A DNA stretch of 37,624 bases from Ferruginibacter sp. (GCF_028288465.1 NZ_JAQBNR010000027.1:1-37624); one strand, 5' to 3'; shown: positions 1-8,024, numbered from the stretch's first letter. Program-made: numbers and translations. Notes: generated by a model from the letters alone, not told the origin.

Positions 1-891
1 TGGAAACAGGGATCATTGATAAAAAAATTCACCGCTGGTGGAATAGCGGTAGAACTACTGGCAAGGCTGGTGGAAAAATTAAGCGATGCTTATGTTGTTG
101 AATTAAGCTGGCAACCTGCCGGTATGAGCTTTGCAGAGGTGATCGCCTGCATGGGAGAAATTCCCCTGCCACCCTATATAAAAAGAAAAGCAGAAAACAG
201 CGATACAGAAAGATACCAAACTATTTACGCAGCACACGACGGCTCCGTTGCAGCGCCCACAGCCGGTCTTCATTTTACTGACCATGTTTTTACTTCATTG
301 AAAGAAAAGAATATTCAAAAGGCTTTTGTAACCCTGCATGTAGGGGCAGGTACTTTTAAACCCGTTAAAGCCGGTACTATGCAACAGCATGAAATGCACG
401 CTGAATGGCTGGACGTAACGGCAGACCTTCTAAAAGAGCTTATTAAAAATGTTGATAATACTATTATTGCGGTGGGCACCACATCTTTGCGGACGCTGGA
501 AAGCCTTTACTGGATGGGCGTTAAAACAATCTTATTTCCTGAAATTGCTGCAGAGGAGCTGGGCGTTAGGCAATGGGAAGTGTACGAACATCCACTGGCT
601 GGCGTTTCAATAACAGCTTCAGCAGCTTTGCAATCTTTATTGCAATGGATGAATAAAAACAATCATAAAAATCTCGTTGCAAAAACACAGATACTGATCG
701 CACCAGGTTATAAATTTAAAATAATAAAAGCACTGGTAACTAATTTCCATCAACCGCAATCAACGCTGTTATTGCTGGTTGCAGCAGCCATCGGTAACAA
801 CTGGAAAAGCATATATGATTATGCGTTACAAAACGATTTCAGGTTTTTAAGTTATGGAGATGGCAGCCTGATTTTTATAAATCAATTTTAG
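1..891 (+). CDS. queA: S-adenosylmethionine:tRNA ribosyltransferase-isomerase, 5' truncated by window edge
   Basis: QueA transfers and isomerises the ribosyl group of S-adenosylmethionine onto 7-aminomethyl-7-deazaguanine in tRNA, giving epoxyqueuosine at the wobble position of GUN anticodons. The reading frame is open to base 1, so the N-terminal part (roughly 100 residues by comparison with the family) lies outside the window; the TTG at 16 is not the true start. Visible family signatures are IPLPPYIKR, the ERYQTIYA and GSVAAPTAGLHFT blocks, the VTLHVGAGTFKPV strand, HEMHAEW, and the C-terminal TNFHQPQSTLLLLVAA and FLSYGDGSLIF blocks. The C-terminus looks complete. Its stop codon is only 4 bases from the stop of the convergent L,D-transpeptidase gene, with no hairpin between them. 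Confidence 0.96.
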   Translation, partial: WKQGSLIKKFTAGGIAVELLARLVEKLSDAYVVELSWQPAGMSFAEVIACMGEIPLPPYIKRKAENSDTERYQTIYAAHDGSVAAPTAGLHFTDHVFTSLKEKNIQKAFVTLHVGAGTFKPVKAGTMQQHEMHAEWLDVTADLLKELIKNVDNTIIAVGTTSLRTLESLYWMGVKTILFPEIAAEELGVRQWEVYEHPLAGVSITASAALQSLLQWMNKNNHKNLVAKTQILIAPGYKFKIIKALVTNFHQPQSTLLLLVAAAIGNNWKSIYDYALQNDFRFLSYGDGSLIFINQF

Positions 892-895
892 AATG

Positions 896-1474
896 TTATG
901 GTTGAATGGTAACTTTAGTACCTACCGGAATGTAGCTGAAAAGATCTTTCATTTCAGTGTACTTTACAGAAATACAACCATCCGTCCAGTTGTAAAAATT
1001 ATCAATGGTCCATTCTTCCTCGGGCCTGGTTGCATGTATCGCAATACCTTCACCAATCTTTGCAGTTTTTGGTATAAGCCCTTTTTGTTTACGTTCATTA
1101 AAACGCTGGTAGTTGATTGGGGTAGGGTAATCCAGTAAAAGCTCGGGGCCCCATTTGGGATGTATCTTTTTTAAGATTATTTTAAAACTGCCGTTGGGTG
1201 TTTTCCTGTCTCCTTCTTTCATCTTATCACCTAAATCTTTGCCACCAAAAACAACAGGATAAGTGGCATACCAGCCATCTTCATCAAATACTTTTAATTC
1301 ATAATCACTTTTATCAATAATTATGTAATAAGGGTTGTCAGTGGTATCTGTAGTACGATGTTTTTTTATATGACTTGTGGTAGCAGTTATTTTATTTTTA
1401 GCGACAGGCATAAACGCCATCAACGAAACAAGTGTACATCCACCACCGAAAATAAACACCCACTTTTTATTCAT
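896..1474 (-). CDS. L,D-transpeptidase (YkuD family), membrane-anchored or secreted
   Basis: This probably cross-links peptidoglycan stem peptides (3-3 links) or attaches proteins to them in the periplasm. The start is set at the ATG at 1474, giving 192 residues that begin MNKKWVFIFGGG, a short basic end followed by a hydrophobic export segment. The YkuD domain runs from about residue 48 to the end: YYIIIDKSDYELKVF, the KTPNGSF block, then IAIHATRPEE and WTDGCISV. His147 and Cys167 match the HX(14-17)[ST]HGC catalytic motif, although the usual SHGC is TDGC here, so the second histidine is replaced by Asp. An exact TAnnTTTG box on the minus strand at 1550-1557 suggests its own promoter, downstream of the terminator of the preceding cluster. 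The substrate (transpeptidase versus carboxypeptidase activity) cannot be told from sequence. Confidence 0.85.
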   Translation of the reverse strand: MNKKWVFIFGGGCTLVSLMAFMPVAKNKITATTSHIKKHRTTDTTDNPYYIIIDKSDYELKVFDEDGWYATYPVVFGGKDLGDKMKEGDRKTPNGSFKIILKKIHPKWGPELLLDYPTPINYQRFNERKQKGLIPKTAKIGEGIAIHATRPEEEWTIDNFYNWTDGCISVKYTEMKDLFSYIPVGTKVTIQP

Positions 1475-1549
1475 ACAATTATTTAATTTGATAACAACAG
1501 TCAAACGACATGCCGGTTGATATTATTTCATTTACCTGTGGAACATTAA

Positions 1550-1557
1550 CAAATTTA
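1550..1557 (-). promoter_or_regulatory. Candidate -7 box for the L,D-transpeptidase gene
   Basis: The minus strand reads TAAATTTG, an exact match to the Bacteroidota -7 consensus TAnnTTTG. It lies about 76 bases upstream of the ATG at 1474. No TTG at the expected -33 distance is obvious, because the terminator T-tract of the upstream cluster occupies that space. Confidence 0.4.
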
Positions 1558-1568
1558 TAAATAGACGC

Positions 1569-1598
1569 AAAAAAAAGCCACCCGTTTAACCGGATGGC
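1569..1598 (-). terminator. Rho-independent terminator of the sigma/anti-sigma/barrel cluster
   Basis: Arms GCCACCCG (1577-1584) and CGGATGGC (1591-1598) form an 8-bp stem with one G-U pair and a 6-base loop. On the minus strand the stem is followed by eight T residues (1569-1576). It sits 23 bases after the stop of the outer-membrane barrel gene. Confidence 0.8.
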
Positions 1599-1621
1599 AA
1601 ATATAAAATAAAGTAATTTTT

Positions 1622-2527
1622 TTACCAGTTGCTTAACCTTATTCCTAATGTATAAGGCCGCATATCCATTTGATTTTTAAATATTGATTTTGGGCTGTAA
1701 GAGCCATATAATCTTACCGGGCCGAGGCCAATTTCGGCGATATAGGAAAGTTTAAATTGTTCCAAATCATAATCTCCTTTGTTTTTTTGCTTGCCTCTTT
1801 GTGAACTGATTTGCTTGTTGCGCTGTCCGTAAAGATAACCTGCACTAATACCTGCACTTAAACTAACGCCTTTTTTATTATCACCGGGGTTAGTGGCAAA
1901 ATTGAGCATCAGCGGAACAGTAATATAGTCAGCTGCCAGTTTGTTTTTAGAAAAACTAATGGAGTCCCTTATCACGTAAGCATTGGGTATTGACACATTG
2001 GAAGAATAAGGAGAAATGCCTGGTTCTTTAAACGAAATATTGGAACGAAAACGATAATTATTTAATTCCAGCCCCAACCCGTATTTTAAATTAACATGAT
2101 GCTGAATCAGGTTGAGCCGCTGCATAAAAAGCCATAAATTAACATCCACACTTTTTGCCGCCCTTAATTTAAAATCACCGGCACCCAATGGAAAACTGCT
2201 GCCGGGTGCGTTTACCAAATTCTGTGCTGCTGTGGCTGCGATATAATTTGTTTTATCGGTATAATTGGCAAAACCTAAATCAACAATACCCCAGTTGGTA
2301 CTGATGTTGGATAATTTTTTATGACGCCTTCTTTCCATGGAAATACTGGTGTTACTGCCAGACTCTCGGTGGTTTGCTCCATTTGTAATAATTACAATAT
2401 TTCCTATACGGATGGTGTCACTTCTTTCGCTTCGCCCCCTGGTGGAATCTGTTTTTGTACTGTCGTTTTGGGCATTGGCTGCAGTGCATATTAATGCCAG
2501 CACCATTAGTGTAAATAACTTCTTCAT
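1622..2527 (-). CDS. Outer-membrane beta-barrel protein with signal peptide
   Basis: The ATG at 2527 gives 301 residues starting MKKLFTLMVLALICTAANAQ, a typical Sec signal peptide cleaved after ANA. A polar linker rich in Ser/Thr/Arg follows (about residues 20-70). The remainder alternates strands and turns as in small Bacteroidota porin-like barrels: WGIVDLGFANY, VDVNLWLFMQRLNL, VNLKYGLGLELNNYRF, KLAADYITVPLMLNF, GVSLSAGISAGYLYG, FKLSYIAEIGLGPVRLYGSYS and a C-terminal YTLGIRLSNW ending in an aromatic residue. It begins 16 bases after the anti-sigma-like gene and is followed by a terminator, so it is the last gene of that cluster. Its role (pore, adhesin or regulon output) is unknown. A longer TTG start at 2557 would overlap the upstream gene and spoil the signal peptide. 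Confidence 0.8.
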   Translation of the reverse strand: MKKLFTLMVLALICTAANAQNDSTKTDSTRGRSERSDTIRIGNIVIITNGANHRESGSNTSISMERRRHKKLSNISTNWGIVDLGFANYTDKTNYIAATAAQNLVNAPGSSFPLGAGDFKLRAAKSVDVNLWLFMQRLNLIQHHVNLKYGLGLELNNYRFRSNISFKEPGISPYSSNVSIPNAYVIRDSISFSKNKLAADYITVPLMLNFATNPGDNKKGVSLSAGISAGYLYGQRNKQISSQRGKQKNKGDYDLEQFKLSYIAEIGLGPVRLYGSYSPKSIFKNQMDMRPYTLGIRLSNW

Positions 2528-2543
2528 CGTTTCTTTTTTAAAT

Positions 2544-3632
2544 TTATTGAATTGCAAATTCCAGGTTGGCGACTTTTAAATTGGTATCGCCTTGTTTCAT
2601 TTTGGTGTTACGTTCAAGTAAACGTTTTGCTTTGCGGAAAAGGCCGCCAATCCTCGATTTTTTGGGTTCGTCATCTGAAAAGGCAAACTGATCTTGTTTG
2701 TCATTATTGGTTTCAGAAAATGCAGCAGTGTAAACGTTATTGTCTGCTGTGGATTGTCTTTTTATTCCATCGGTACCTTCACTGTTAGTTGCAGGTAAGT
2801 TACTTTTCTGCGTTTGTGGTGTTACGCCGGCAACATCATTTGGGTTACTTTTTATATTGTTAATATTTTCAAAATAAGGCTTGGGTAAATTGTTACTGGG
2901 TTTAATTTCTTTTATTGCCTTTACCAATATTTTCTCTTCATGAACAATAATCTGCCGGGCCTTCATTTGATTAGCAGGCTTAATTTTTTTAAGCATGATT
3001 TCTTCTTTCGGTGACGTGGCCTGCGTAGCTGCAATTACATGCTGCGTAACAGTTTTTTTAGCATTGGTATCTGAAAGGGTAATGGCCGGCTGGGGGTTTG
3101 TTGTACTGGCAACCTGGGTTGTTGTATCAACATTTGTTTGGTTGGCGTACCATTTCATACCCCAGATACCGAATCCAATAAAAACGGCGGCGGCAGCCAG
3201 CTTCCACCAACCAAATGGTATTACTTTATTATCATCCTTTCTGTACAATACATTTTTTTCAGGAAAAACAATCATTGTATCGGCCGATAATTTTGCTTGT
3301 AGCAATACACTTAATTCGGCGGCTACTTTATTATCTGCACTAACCACTGCTTTGAGCTCTTTCGTCATTGGTGCGCTTAACTCCCCGTCGATATACAGCA
3401 ATAATCTTTCTTCTGTTTCAGCTGAAATAGCTTCTGGTTTAAACAAGCTGCCTTTTGCTGAAAAAATAAATTTGTCGGGCTGCACAACAGTTTGTTGCAA
3501 CATATCCAGTTCCTGTTTCAGATCTGCATTATCCTTTACAAATAACTCAACAGCTTTCCTTTCCGCAGCAGACAATTCATTATCGGTATACAGTAAAAAA
3601 AATGATTCGTAATTATTTCGGTTAATGTTCAT
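2544..3632 (-). CDS. Membrane anti-sigma-like protein with duplicated N-terminal module
   Basis: A 362-residue protein directly downstream (52 bases) of an ECF sigma factor. It has a cytoplasmic N-terminal part, one transmembrane helix at about residues 143-159 (WWKLAAAAVFIGFGIWG), and a long polar, Lys/Asn/Thr-rich periplasmic tail of about 200 residues with no recognised domain. The N-terminal part contains two similar units of about 60 residues (about 9-67 and 74-133), each opening with LLLYxDxELSA and ending with a hydrophobic/basic stretch. The position and topology are those of an anti-sigma factor, but there is no HxxxCxxC zinc motif. The inferred role is to hold the adjacent sigma factor at the inner membrane. 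No family is named with certainty. Confidence 0.7.
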   Translation of the reverse strand: MNINRNNYESFFLLYTDNELSAAERKAVELFVKDNADLKQELDMLQQTVVQPDKFIFSAKGSLFKPEAISAETEERLLLYIDGELSAPMTKELKAVVSADNKVAAELSVLLQAKLSADTMIVFPEKNVLYRKDDNKVIPFGWWKLAAAAVFIGFGIWGMKWYANQTNVDTTTQVASTTNPQPAITLSDTNAKKTVTQHVIAATQATSPKEEIMLKKIKPANQMKARQIIVHEEKILVKAIKEIKPSNNLPKPYFENINNIKSNPNDVAGVTPQTQKSNLPATNSEGTDGIKRQSTADNNVYTAAFSETNNDKQDQFAFSDDEPKKSRIGGLFRKAKRLLERNTKMKQGDTNLKVANLEFAIQ

Positions 3633-3684
3633 TGCTTTAATTTTTAAAACCCACCGGCACTTTTCTACTTTACAATTCCAACTG

Positions 3685-4170
3685 CTAAATAACGTTTTCC
3701 GGGTTAACGATATATTCCCTCAGCAGTAACCGTGCCCGGTGTAAATATACTTTTACCTGGCTTTCATTTAACCCTGTTATTTCACCAATTTCCTGGTAAC
3801 TGTACCCTTCATAATCTTTCAGCATCACTAAACTTTTCTGTATATCGGTTAATTTATTCAACGCGTCATTCAATACTTTTTTTGTATCGTGTTGCTGGCG
3901 GTTGGTTACTTTTGCCTCCTCTTTAAACTCTTCCTTTAAAGTGATCCTTTTATTTTTTCTTATATGGTCTATCATTTGATGATAGGCTACCGTAAATAAA
4001 TAACTTTTACACCGCTCATTCTCCACCTGTTGCCTGTTAACCCACATTTTTTCAAATGCACCCTGCACCACATCCTGCGCATCTGCTTCATGCCCCAGAT
4101 TTTTCAGTATAAAGCGGTACACATTGTCTGCATACTGATTTACACATTGGTTATACTCTCTTTCCGTCAT
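3685..4170 (-). CDS. ECF-type RNA polymerase sigma factor
   Basis: The 161-residue product carries the two ECF sigma domains. Region 2 is at about residues 8-75 (YRFILKNLGHEADAQDVVQGAFEKMW, then YLFTVAYHQMIDHIRK, which contacts the -10 element). Region 4 is at about 105-155 (LTDIQKSLVMLKDYEGYSYQEIGEITG and NESQVKVYLHRARLLL, the helix-turn-helix for -35 recognition). I use the ATG at 4170; the alternative TTG is 6 bases upstream. Next on the same strand come an anti-sigma-like membrane protein and an outer-membrane barrel, so it probably controls an envelope regulon and its own operon. There are no extra C-terminal domains. The FecI-type partners (FecR, TonB receptor) are absent nearby. Confidence 0.93.
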   Translation of the reverse strand: MTEREYNQCVNQYADNVYRFILKNLGHEADAQDVVQGAFEKMWVNRQQVENERCKSYLFTVAYHQMIDHIRKNKRITLKEEFKEEAKVTNRQQHDTKKVLNDALNKLTDIQKSLVMLKDYEGYSYQEIGEITGLNESQVKVYLHRARLLLREYIVNPENVI

Positions 4171-4258
4171 AAACAATTGGTGCGTGGGTTAATTGATTTA
4201 GTTGATTGGTTAAATTAAATACGGCTCGCTAAAAGAAAAGTTACAAAATAAAAAATAT

Positions 4259-4447
4259 TTATGCTTTGGATAGCAACATTGAATGCGCAACCATATTCCA
4301 GGGAACAAAAAGTTCCTTTTGATTGACCTGTTTGCAACAGTTAATTGTTTTAGTTGCGGGCATTATTGTATTTGCTGAGTACACCAATACTGAAATTGAG
4401 CTTATTGCCAGCGCAATCAGTAACATAGCAGATTTTTTTAGTGGCAT
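4259..4447 (-). CDS. Small secreted peptide of unknown function upstream of the sigma factor
   Basis: An ATG-started frame of 62 codons encodes a basic start (MPLKKSAM), a hydrophobic core (LLIALAISSISVLVYSA) and a short mature part of about 37 residues with a CysCys pair (INCCKQVNQKE). This has the form of a Sec signal peptide followed by a tiny exported product. It lies about 88 bases upstream of the sigma-factor ATG on the same strand. A near-consensus -7 box (TATTTTCG on the minus strand, 4472-4479) sits just upstream. I do not recognise a family. It could be a real small periplasmic protein, the leader of the sigma operon, or a chance frame; the signal-peptide layout argues against chance. 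Confidence 0.5.
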   Translation of the reverse strand: MPLKKSAMLLIALAISSISVLVYSANTIMPATKTINCCKQVNQKELFVPWNMVAHSMLLSKA

Positions 4448-4557
4448 AAACGGCTGTTTTGTGGGGTGTAACGAAAATAAAAGTAAAAAGTTACAGTGTT
4501 TAGTAATAATTGTTAAACTTATTATAAGTGTGCTGTAAATTCAGAGGCGGCTTACAC

Positions 4558-4565
4558 TAAATTTG
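4558..4565 (+). promoter_or_regulatory. Candidate -7 box for kbl
   Basis: TAAATTTG matches TAnnTTTG exactly and lies 87 bases upstream of the kbl ATG. No convincing TTG is seen at the -33 spacing. The 205 bases between 4448 and 4652 otherwise hold only divergent upstream sequence for the small peptide gene. Confidence 0.4.
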
Positions 4566-4652
4566 TCCTGCAGATGATGAATACCGGGTTGTATAAATCC
4601 ATAACTCTCGTAGCAAACTGCAAATTTTTATTTATAAGAAAATTGACAACAG

Positions 4653-5849
4653 ATGAACCAACAATTTGTACAAAGAATAGCAACCGAACTCTCAGCAATT
4701 GAAACAGCTGGTTTATTAAAAAAAGAACGCATCATTGCCAGCCCCCAGGGTGCAGAAATTATTGTAAATGGCAACAAGGTGCTTAACTTTTGTGCCAATA
4801 ATTACCTGGGTTTGTCGGATCACCCCAAAGTGACGGAAGCCGCCAAGAAATACATTGATACCCGCGGCTATGGCATGAGCAGCGTACGGTTTATCTGCGG
4901 TACGCAAGACATTCATAAAGAACTGGAAAAAAAGATTGCAGATTTTTTGGGTACAGAAGATACCATTTTGTACGCGGCAGCTTTTGACGCTAATGGCGGC
5001 GTTTTTGAGCCCTTGTTTGGTGAAGAAGATGCCATTATCAGCGATGCATTGAACCATGCCTCCATCATTGATGGCGTTCGTTTATGCAAAGCACAGCGTT
5101 TTCGTTACGAACACAACAATATGGAAAGTCTGGAAGAACAGTTAAAAGCAAGTGCACACCTGCGCAGCCGCATTATTGTTACTGATGGTTCTTTCAGTAT
5201 GGACGGTACCATTGCACAACTGGATAAAATTTGTGACCTGGCTAACCGCTATGATGCCATTGTGATGACGGATGAATGCCACAGCAGTGGTTTTTTGGGC
5301 AAAACGGGCAGGGGTACACATGAGTACCGTGGCGTAATGGGGCGGGTGGATATTATTACCGGTACATTAGGCAAAGCACTGGGCGGCGCCAGCGGAGGTT
5401 TCACCAGTGGCAGAAAAGAAATCATTGAAATGTTACGCCAGCGCAGCCGTCCTTATTTGTTTAGCAATACGCTTGCACCCAGTATTGTGGGCGCTTCCAT
5501 TGCAGTTCTGGATATGCTGAGTGAAACAACTGAGTTAAGAGATAAATTAGCCTACAACACAAAATACTTCAGAAGTAAAATGGCCGAGGCCGGTTTTGAA
5601 ATTAAACCGGGCGAACATCCTATAGTGCCTATCATGTTATACGATGCGGTAGTGGCACAAAACTTCGCAGCCCATTTACTGGAAGAAGGCATTTATGTGA
5701 TTGGATTTTTCTTTCCGGTGGTAGCCAAAGGCCAGGCCAGGATAAGGGTACAACTAAGTGCTGCACATGAACAGGAACATTTGGATAAAGCTATTGCCGC
5801 ATTTACAAAAGTGGGTAAAGTTTTAGGGGTGTTGACTTCAACGCTTTAA
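4653..5849 (+). CDS. kbl: Glycine C-acetyltransferase (2-amino-3-ketobutyrate CoA ligase)
   Basis: A PLP-dependent enzyme of the alpha-oxoamine synthase family that converts 2-amino-3-oxobutanoate plus CoA to glycine and acetyl-CoA, the second step of threonine breakdown. The full length of 398 residues matches the family. Landmarks are KVLNFCANNYLGLSDHP near the N-terminus, SSVRFICGTQDIH, the DALNHASIIDG block, VTDGSFSMDG, the MTDECHSSG motif with the PLP-binding Asp, and TGTLGKALGGASGG, whose Lys241 should form the Schiff base. KBL is preferred over 8-amino-7-oxononanoate synthase (BioF) or serine palmitoyltransferase because of the close match to the KBL N-terminus and active-site blocks. 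No threonine dehydrogenase gene (tdh) is in the window. The gene stands alone with its own upstream region. Confidence 0.95.
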   Translation: MNQQFVQRIATELSAIETAGLLKKERIIASPQGAEIIVNGNKVLNFCANNYLGLSDHPKVTEAAKKYIDTRGYGMSSVRFICGTQDIHKELEKKIADFLGTEDTILYAAAFDANGGVFEPLFGEEDAIISDALNHASIIDGVRLCKAQRFRYEHNNMESLEEQLKASAHLRSRIIVTDGSFSMDGTIAQLDKICDLANRYDAIVMTDECHSSGFLGKTGRGTHEYRGVMGRVDIITGTLGKALGGASGGFTSGRKEIIEMLRQRSRPYLFSNTLAPSIVGASIAVLDMLSETTELRDKLAYNTKYFRSKMAEAGFEIKPGEHPIVPIMLYDAVVAQNFAAHLLEEGIYVIGFFFPVVAKGQARIRVQLSAAHEQEHLDKAIAAFTKVGKVLGVLTSTL

Positions 5850-5877
5850 GCACTCCTGATGAGAAAGAAATTAATCT

Positions 5878-6426
5878 ATGAAGAAATTATTTCTGGCTGC
5901 CATAGTGTGGCTGATACAGCTGACATTATTTGCACAAACTGCAACAATTAAAAATATTACAACTCAAGCCTTTCCGCAGTCATTTACCGGTAACTGGAAA
6001 GGTACACTGCAATGGCTAAGGGCTGGAAAACCCACCCGGCAATTCACTATGCAACTACGCATACAACCTACGGATACAGCCGGGCAATATACCTGGCAAA
6101 TTATTTATGGAGATTCTTTGAAAGACAACCGGCCTTATATTTTAAAACCTGTTGATACAGCCAAAGGGCATTGGGTAGTAGATGAAAGAGATGGAATATT
6201 GCTTGATTGCTATGTGCACGGCAATGCTGTTCACGGTGCTTTTACGGTGCAGGGTAATACAATTGTAGATAATTACCGGGTAGAAAATGATCAGTTGGCG
6301 GTGGAATTTTTAAGCATTAATCTGAATGAGAAAAAGGCATCGGGCAAAGGAACAGCAGAAACGCCTTCTGTAGATAGTTACCTTATTAACAGCTACCAAA
6401 CGGGCACTTTAACAAGGATTAAATAA
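5878..6426 (+). CDS. Secreted protein of unknown function
   Basis: A 182-residue product beginning MKKLFLAAIVWLIQLTLFAQ, a clear Sec signal peptide cleaved after the FAQ motif common in Bacteroidota. The mature part is beta-rich, with a lipocalin-like run of strands: FTGNWKGTLQWL, TRQFTMQLRIQPTD, GQYTWQIIYGD, GHWVVDERDGILLDCYV, VHGAFTVQGNTIVDNYRV and LAVEFLSINL. The opening GNWKGTL resembles small-molecule or lipid-binding beta-barrels of the lipocalin type, but I see no diagnostic motif. It starts 28 bases after kbl and could be co-transcribed with it. No function is assigned. Confidence 0.75.
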   Translation: MKKLFLAAIVWLIQLTLFAQTATIKNITTQAFPQSFTGNWKGTLQWLRAGKPTRQFTMQLRIQPTDTAGQYTWQIIYGDSLKDNRPYILKPVDTAKGHWVVDERDGILLDCYVHGNAVHGAFTVQGNTIVDNYRVENDQLAVEFLSINLNEKKASGKGTAETPSVDSYLINSYQTGTLTRIK

Positions 6427-6541
6427 ACGAATTTTATGCGGTAATTTCGCTTCAATAAAAAACCATAGCAATTACAACTGCTGAACGGAGCGTCGCCATC
6501 TGCCGTTGCTTTTTGCAATTAGCCGGTTACAAAATTTAAAC

Positions 6542-7918
6542 ATGTCCGAACAATCAGCAACATTCATTGCCAAAAGCACCATCAAAGCTGCCGACCTTGA
6601 CCATCGCCGCAAAATAAATTTTAATATAGGCAGGTACAATGCCGTAGTGCCAAAGGGCAAAGAGCAGTTTACCAATATTGAGCTGGCAAAAAAAACTGCT
6701 AAAAATATTAAGTGGCAGGCTATAGAAAACCTGGATCAGCACCTGCTGGCATTTGAAACAAATTTTACCCAACGGGGTGGTAAAGTTATTTGGGCAGAAA
6801 CTGCAGGGCAGGCTATTGAAGAAATATTGGCCATTTGCAGAGCCAAACACTGCAAGACCGTTGTAAAAAGTAAGAGCATGGTAACTGAAGAAATTCACCT
6901 GAACCATGCGCTGGAAGAAAATGGAATTGAAAGTGTGGAAACCGACCTGGGCGAATACATACAGCAACTGGACGGTGAACCGCCTTACCATATTGTAACG
7001 CCTGCCATGCACAAAAGCAAGGAAGATGTGGCCAGGTTGTTCAATCAAAAACTGGGTACGCCCCCAAATTATACTCCTGAAGAATTAACGCAGGTAGCAC
7101 GAAAAATTTTGCGTGAAAAATATACGCAGGCGGAAATTGGTATTACCGGTGCCAATTTTATCATCGGCGATATCGGGGCTGTAGCCGTTACAGAAAATGA
7201 AGGGAATGCACGGCTAAGTTGTGCTTTTCCAAAAACGCATATCGTGATTGTGGGCATTGAAAAAATGATTCCTTCCATGACAGACCTGGCGTTGTTTTGG
7301 CCGCTGCTTTCTACTTTTGGTACAGGGCAGATGGTGACTGTTTACAACACCATTATTGCCGGTCCGAGGCAAGCCAATGAAACTGATGGACCAGAAGAAA
7401 TGTATGTGATATTACTGGACAACGGACGAACCAACATTTTAAAAAATCCGGCACAGCGCCAAAGCTTGTATTGCATTCGCTGCGGGGCTTGCCTGAATGT
7501 TTGCCCGGTGTATAAAAATATTGGTGGTCATGCATATGGCACTACTTATAGCGGTCCGATAGGAAGTGTGATTACGCCCAACCTGCAGGGCATGCAGGAT
7601 TTTAAGCATTTAAGTTATGCATCTTCCCTCTGCGGCGCCTGTACCGAAGTATGCCCGGTAAAAATAAGCCTGCACGAATTATTGCTGGAAAACCGGCACG
7701 AATCTGTAGAAGAAGGGTTTGCTCCAATAGCTGAAAAAATGGCCTGGAAACTCTGGAAACTCTCCAGCCTGAACAGGCGGCTCATGAATATGGGTAATGG
7801 TGATTTAAAAAATAAAGTGGTAAATGGCCTCTTTAAAGGATGGAGCAAAAACCGCAGCCATCTTGAATTTAGTAAAAAAACTTTCAATGAAATGTGGAAG
7901 GAAAGAAAAGATAAGTGA
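6542..7918 (+). CDS. lutB: LutB/LldF-type iron-sulfur protein (lactate utilisation)
   Basis: The LutB subunit of the LutABC-type L-lactate oxidation complex. The ATG at 6542 gives 458 residues; the longer frame from 6506 adds an unlikely 12-residue prefix. The N-terminal LUD domain spans about residues 60-290 (KSKSMVTEEIHLNHALEENG, GITGANFIIGDIGAVAVTENEGN). Two ferredoxin-like 4Fe-4S motifs follow: Cys311, 314, 317 and 321 in CIRCGACLNVCP, and Cys364, 367 and 371 in CGACTEVCP. A helical C-terminal tail of about 85 residues comes next. LutA is not in the window, and the only LutC-like protein is 25 kb away in the ftsH cluster. A near-consensus box TAATTTCG at 6442-6449 may be its promoter. It is annotated by homology; membership of a lactate pathway is inferred. 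Confidence 0.92.
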   Translation: MSEQSATFIAKSTIKAADLDHRRKINFNIGRYNAVVPKGKEQFTNIELAKKTAKNIKWQAIENLDQHLLAFETNFTQRGGKVIWAETAGQAIEEILAICRAKHCKTVVKSKSMVTEEIHLNHALEENGIESVETDLGEYIQQLDGEPPYHIVTPAMHKSKEDVARLFNQKLGTPPNYTPEELTQVARKILREKYTQAEIGITGANFIIGDIGAVAVTENEGNARLSCAFPKTHIVIVGIEKMIPSMTDLALFWPLLSTFGTGQMVTVYNTIIAGPRQANETDGPEEMYVILLDNGRTNILKNPAQRQSLYCIRCGACLNVCPVYKNIGGHAYGTTYSGPIGSVITPNLQGMQDFKHLSYASSLCGACTEVCPVKISLHELLLENRHESVEEGFAPIAEKMAWKLWKLSSLNRRLMNMGNGDLKNKVVNGLFKGWSKNRSHLEFSKKTFNEMWKERKDK

Positions 7919-7990
7919 CCTTGTAAACAATTCCATCCAAACAAATTCTGACTTTCATTTTTGTCTTTCAATTTCTGAAGCCTAAAATTA

Positions 7991-8024
7991 TTTTGCCTGC
8001 AAACAATTTATCTTAATAAATTTG
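7991..8024 (+). promoter_or_regulatory. Bacteroidota-type promoter of the tandem paralog pair
   Basis: A TTG (7993-7995, within TTTTG) and TAAATTTG (8017-8024) are separated by 21 bases, which fits the Bacteroidota -33/-7 layout. Transcription would begin near 8031 and leave a 5' leader of about 187 bases before the ATG at 8218. Bases 7919-8217 otherwise contain no gene that I can support. The leader has a CTCCCG/CGGGAG pair about 60 bases apart but no strong local hairpin. Confidence 0.55.

Noticed and set aside
2995..3612. Plus-strand open frame (205 codons) opposite the anti-sigma-like gene
   Set aside because: The minus-strand gene fits the sigma/anti-sigma context and has a proper transmembrane layout; the plus-strand frame has no start context or recognisable domain.
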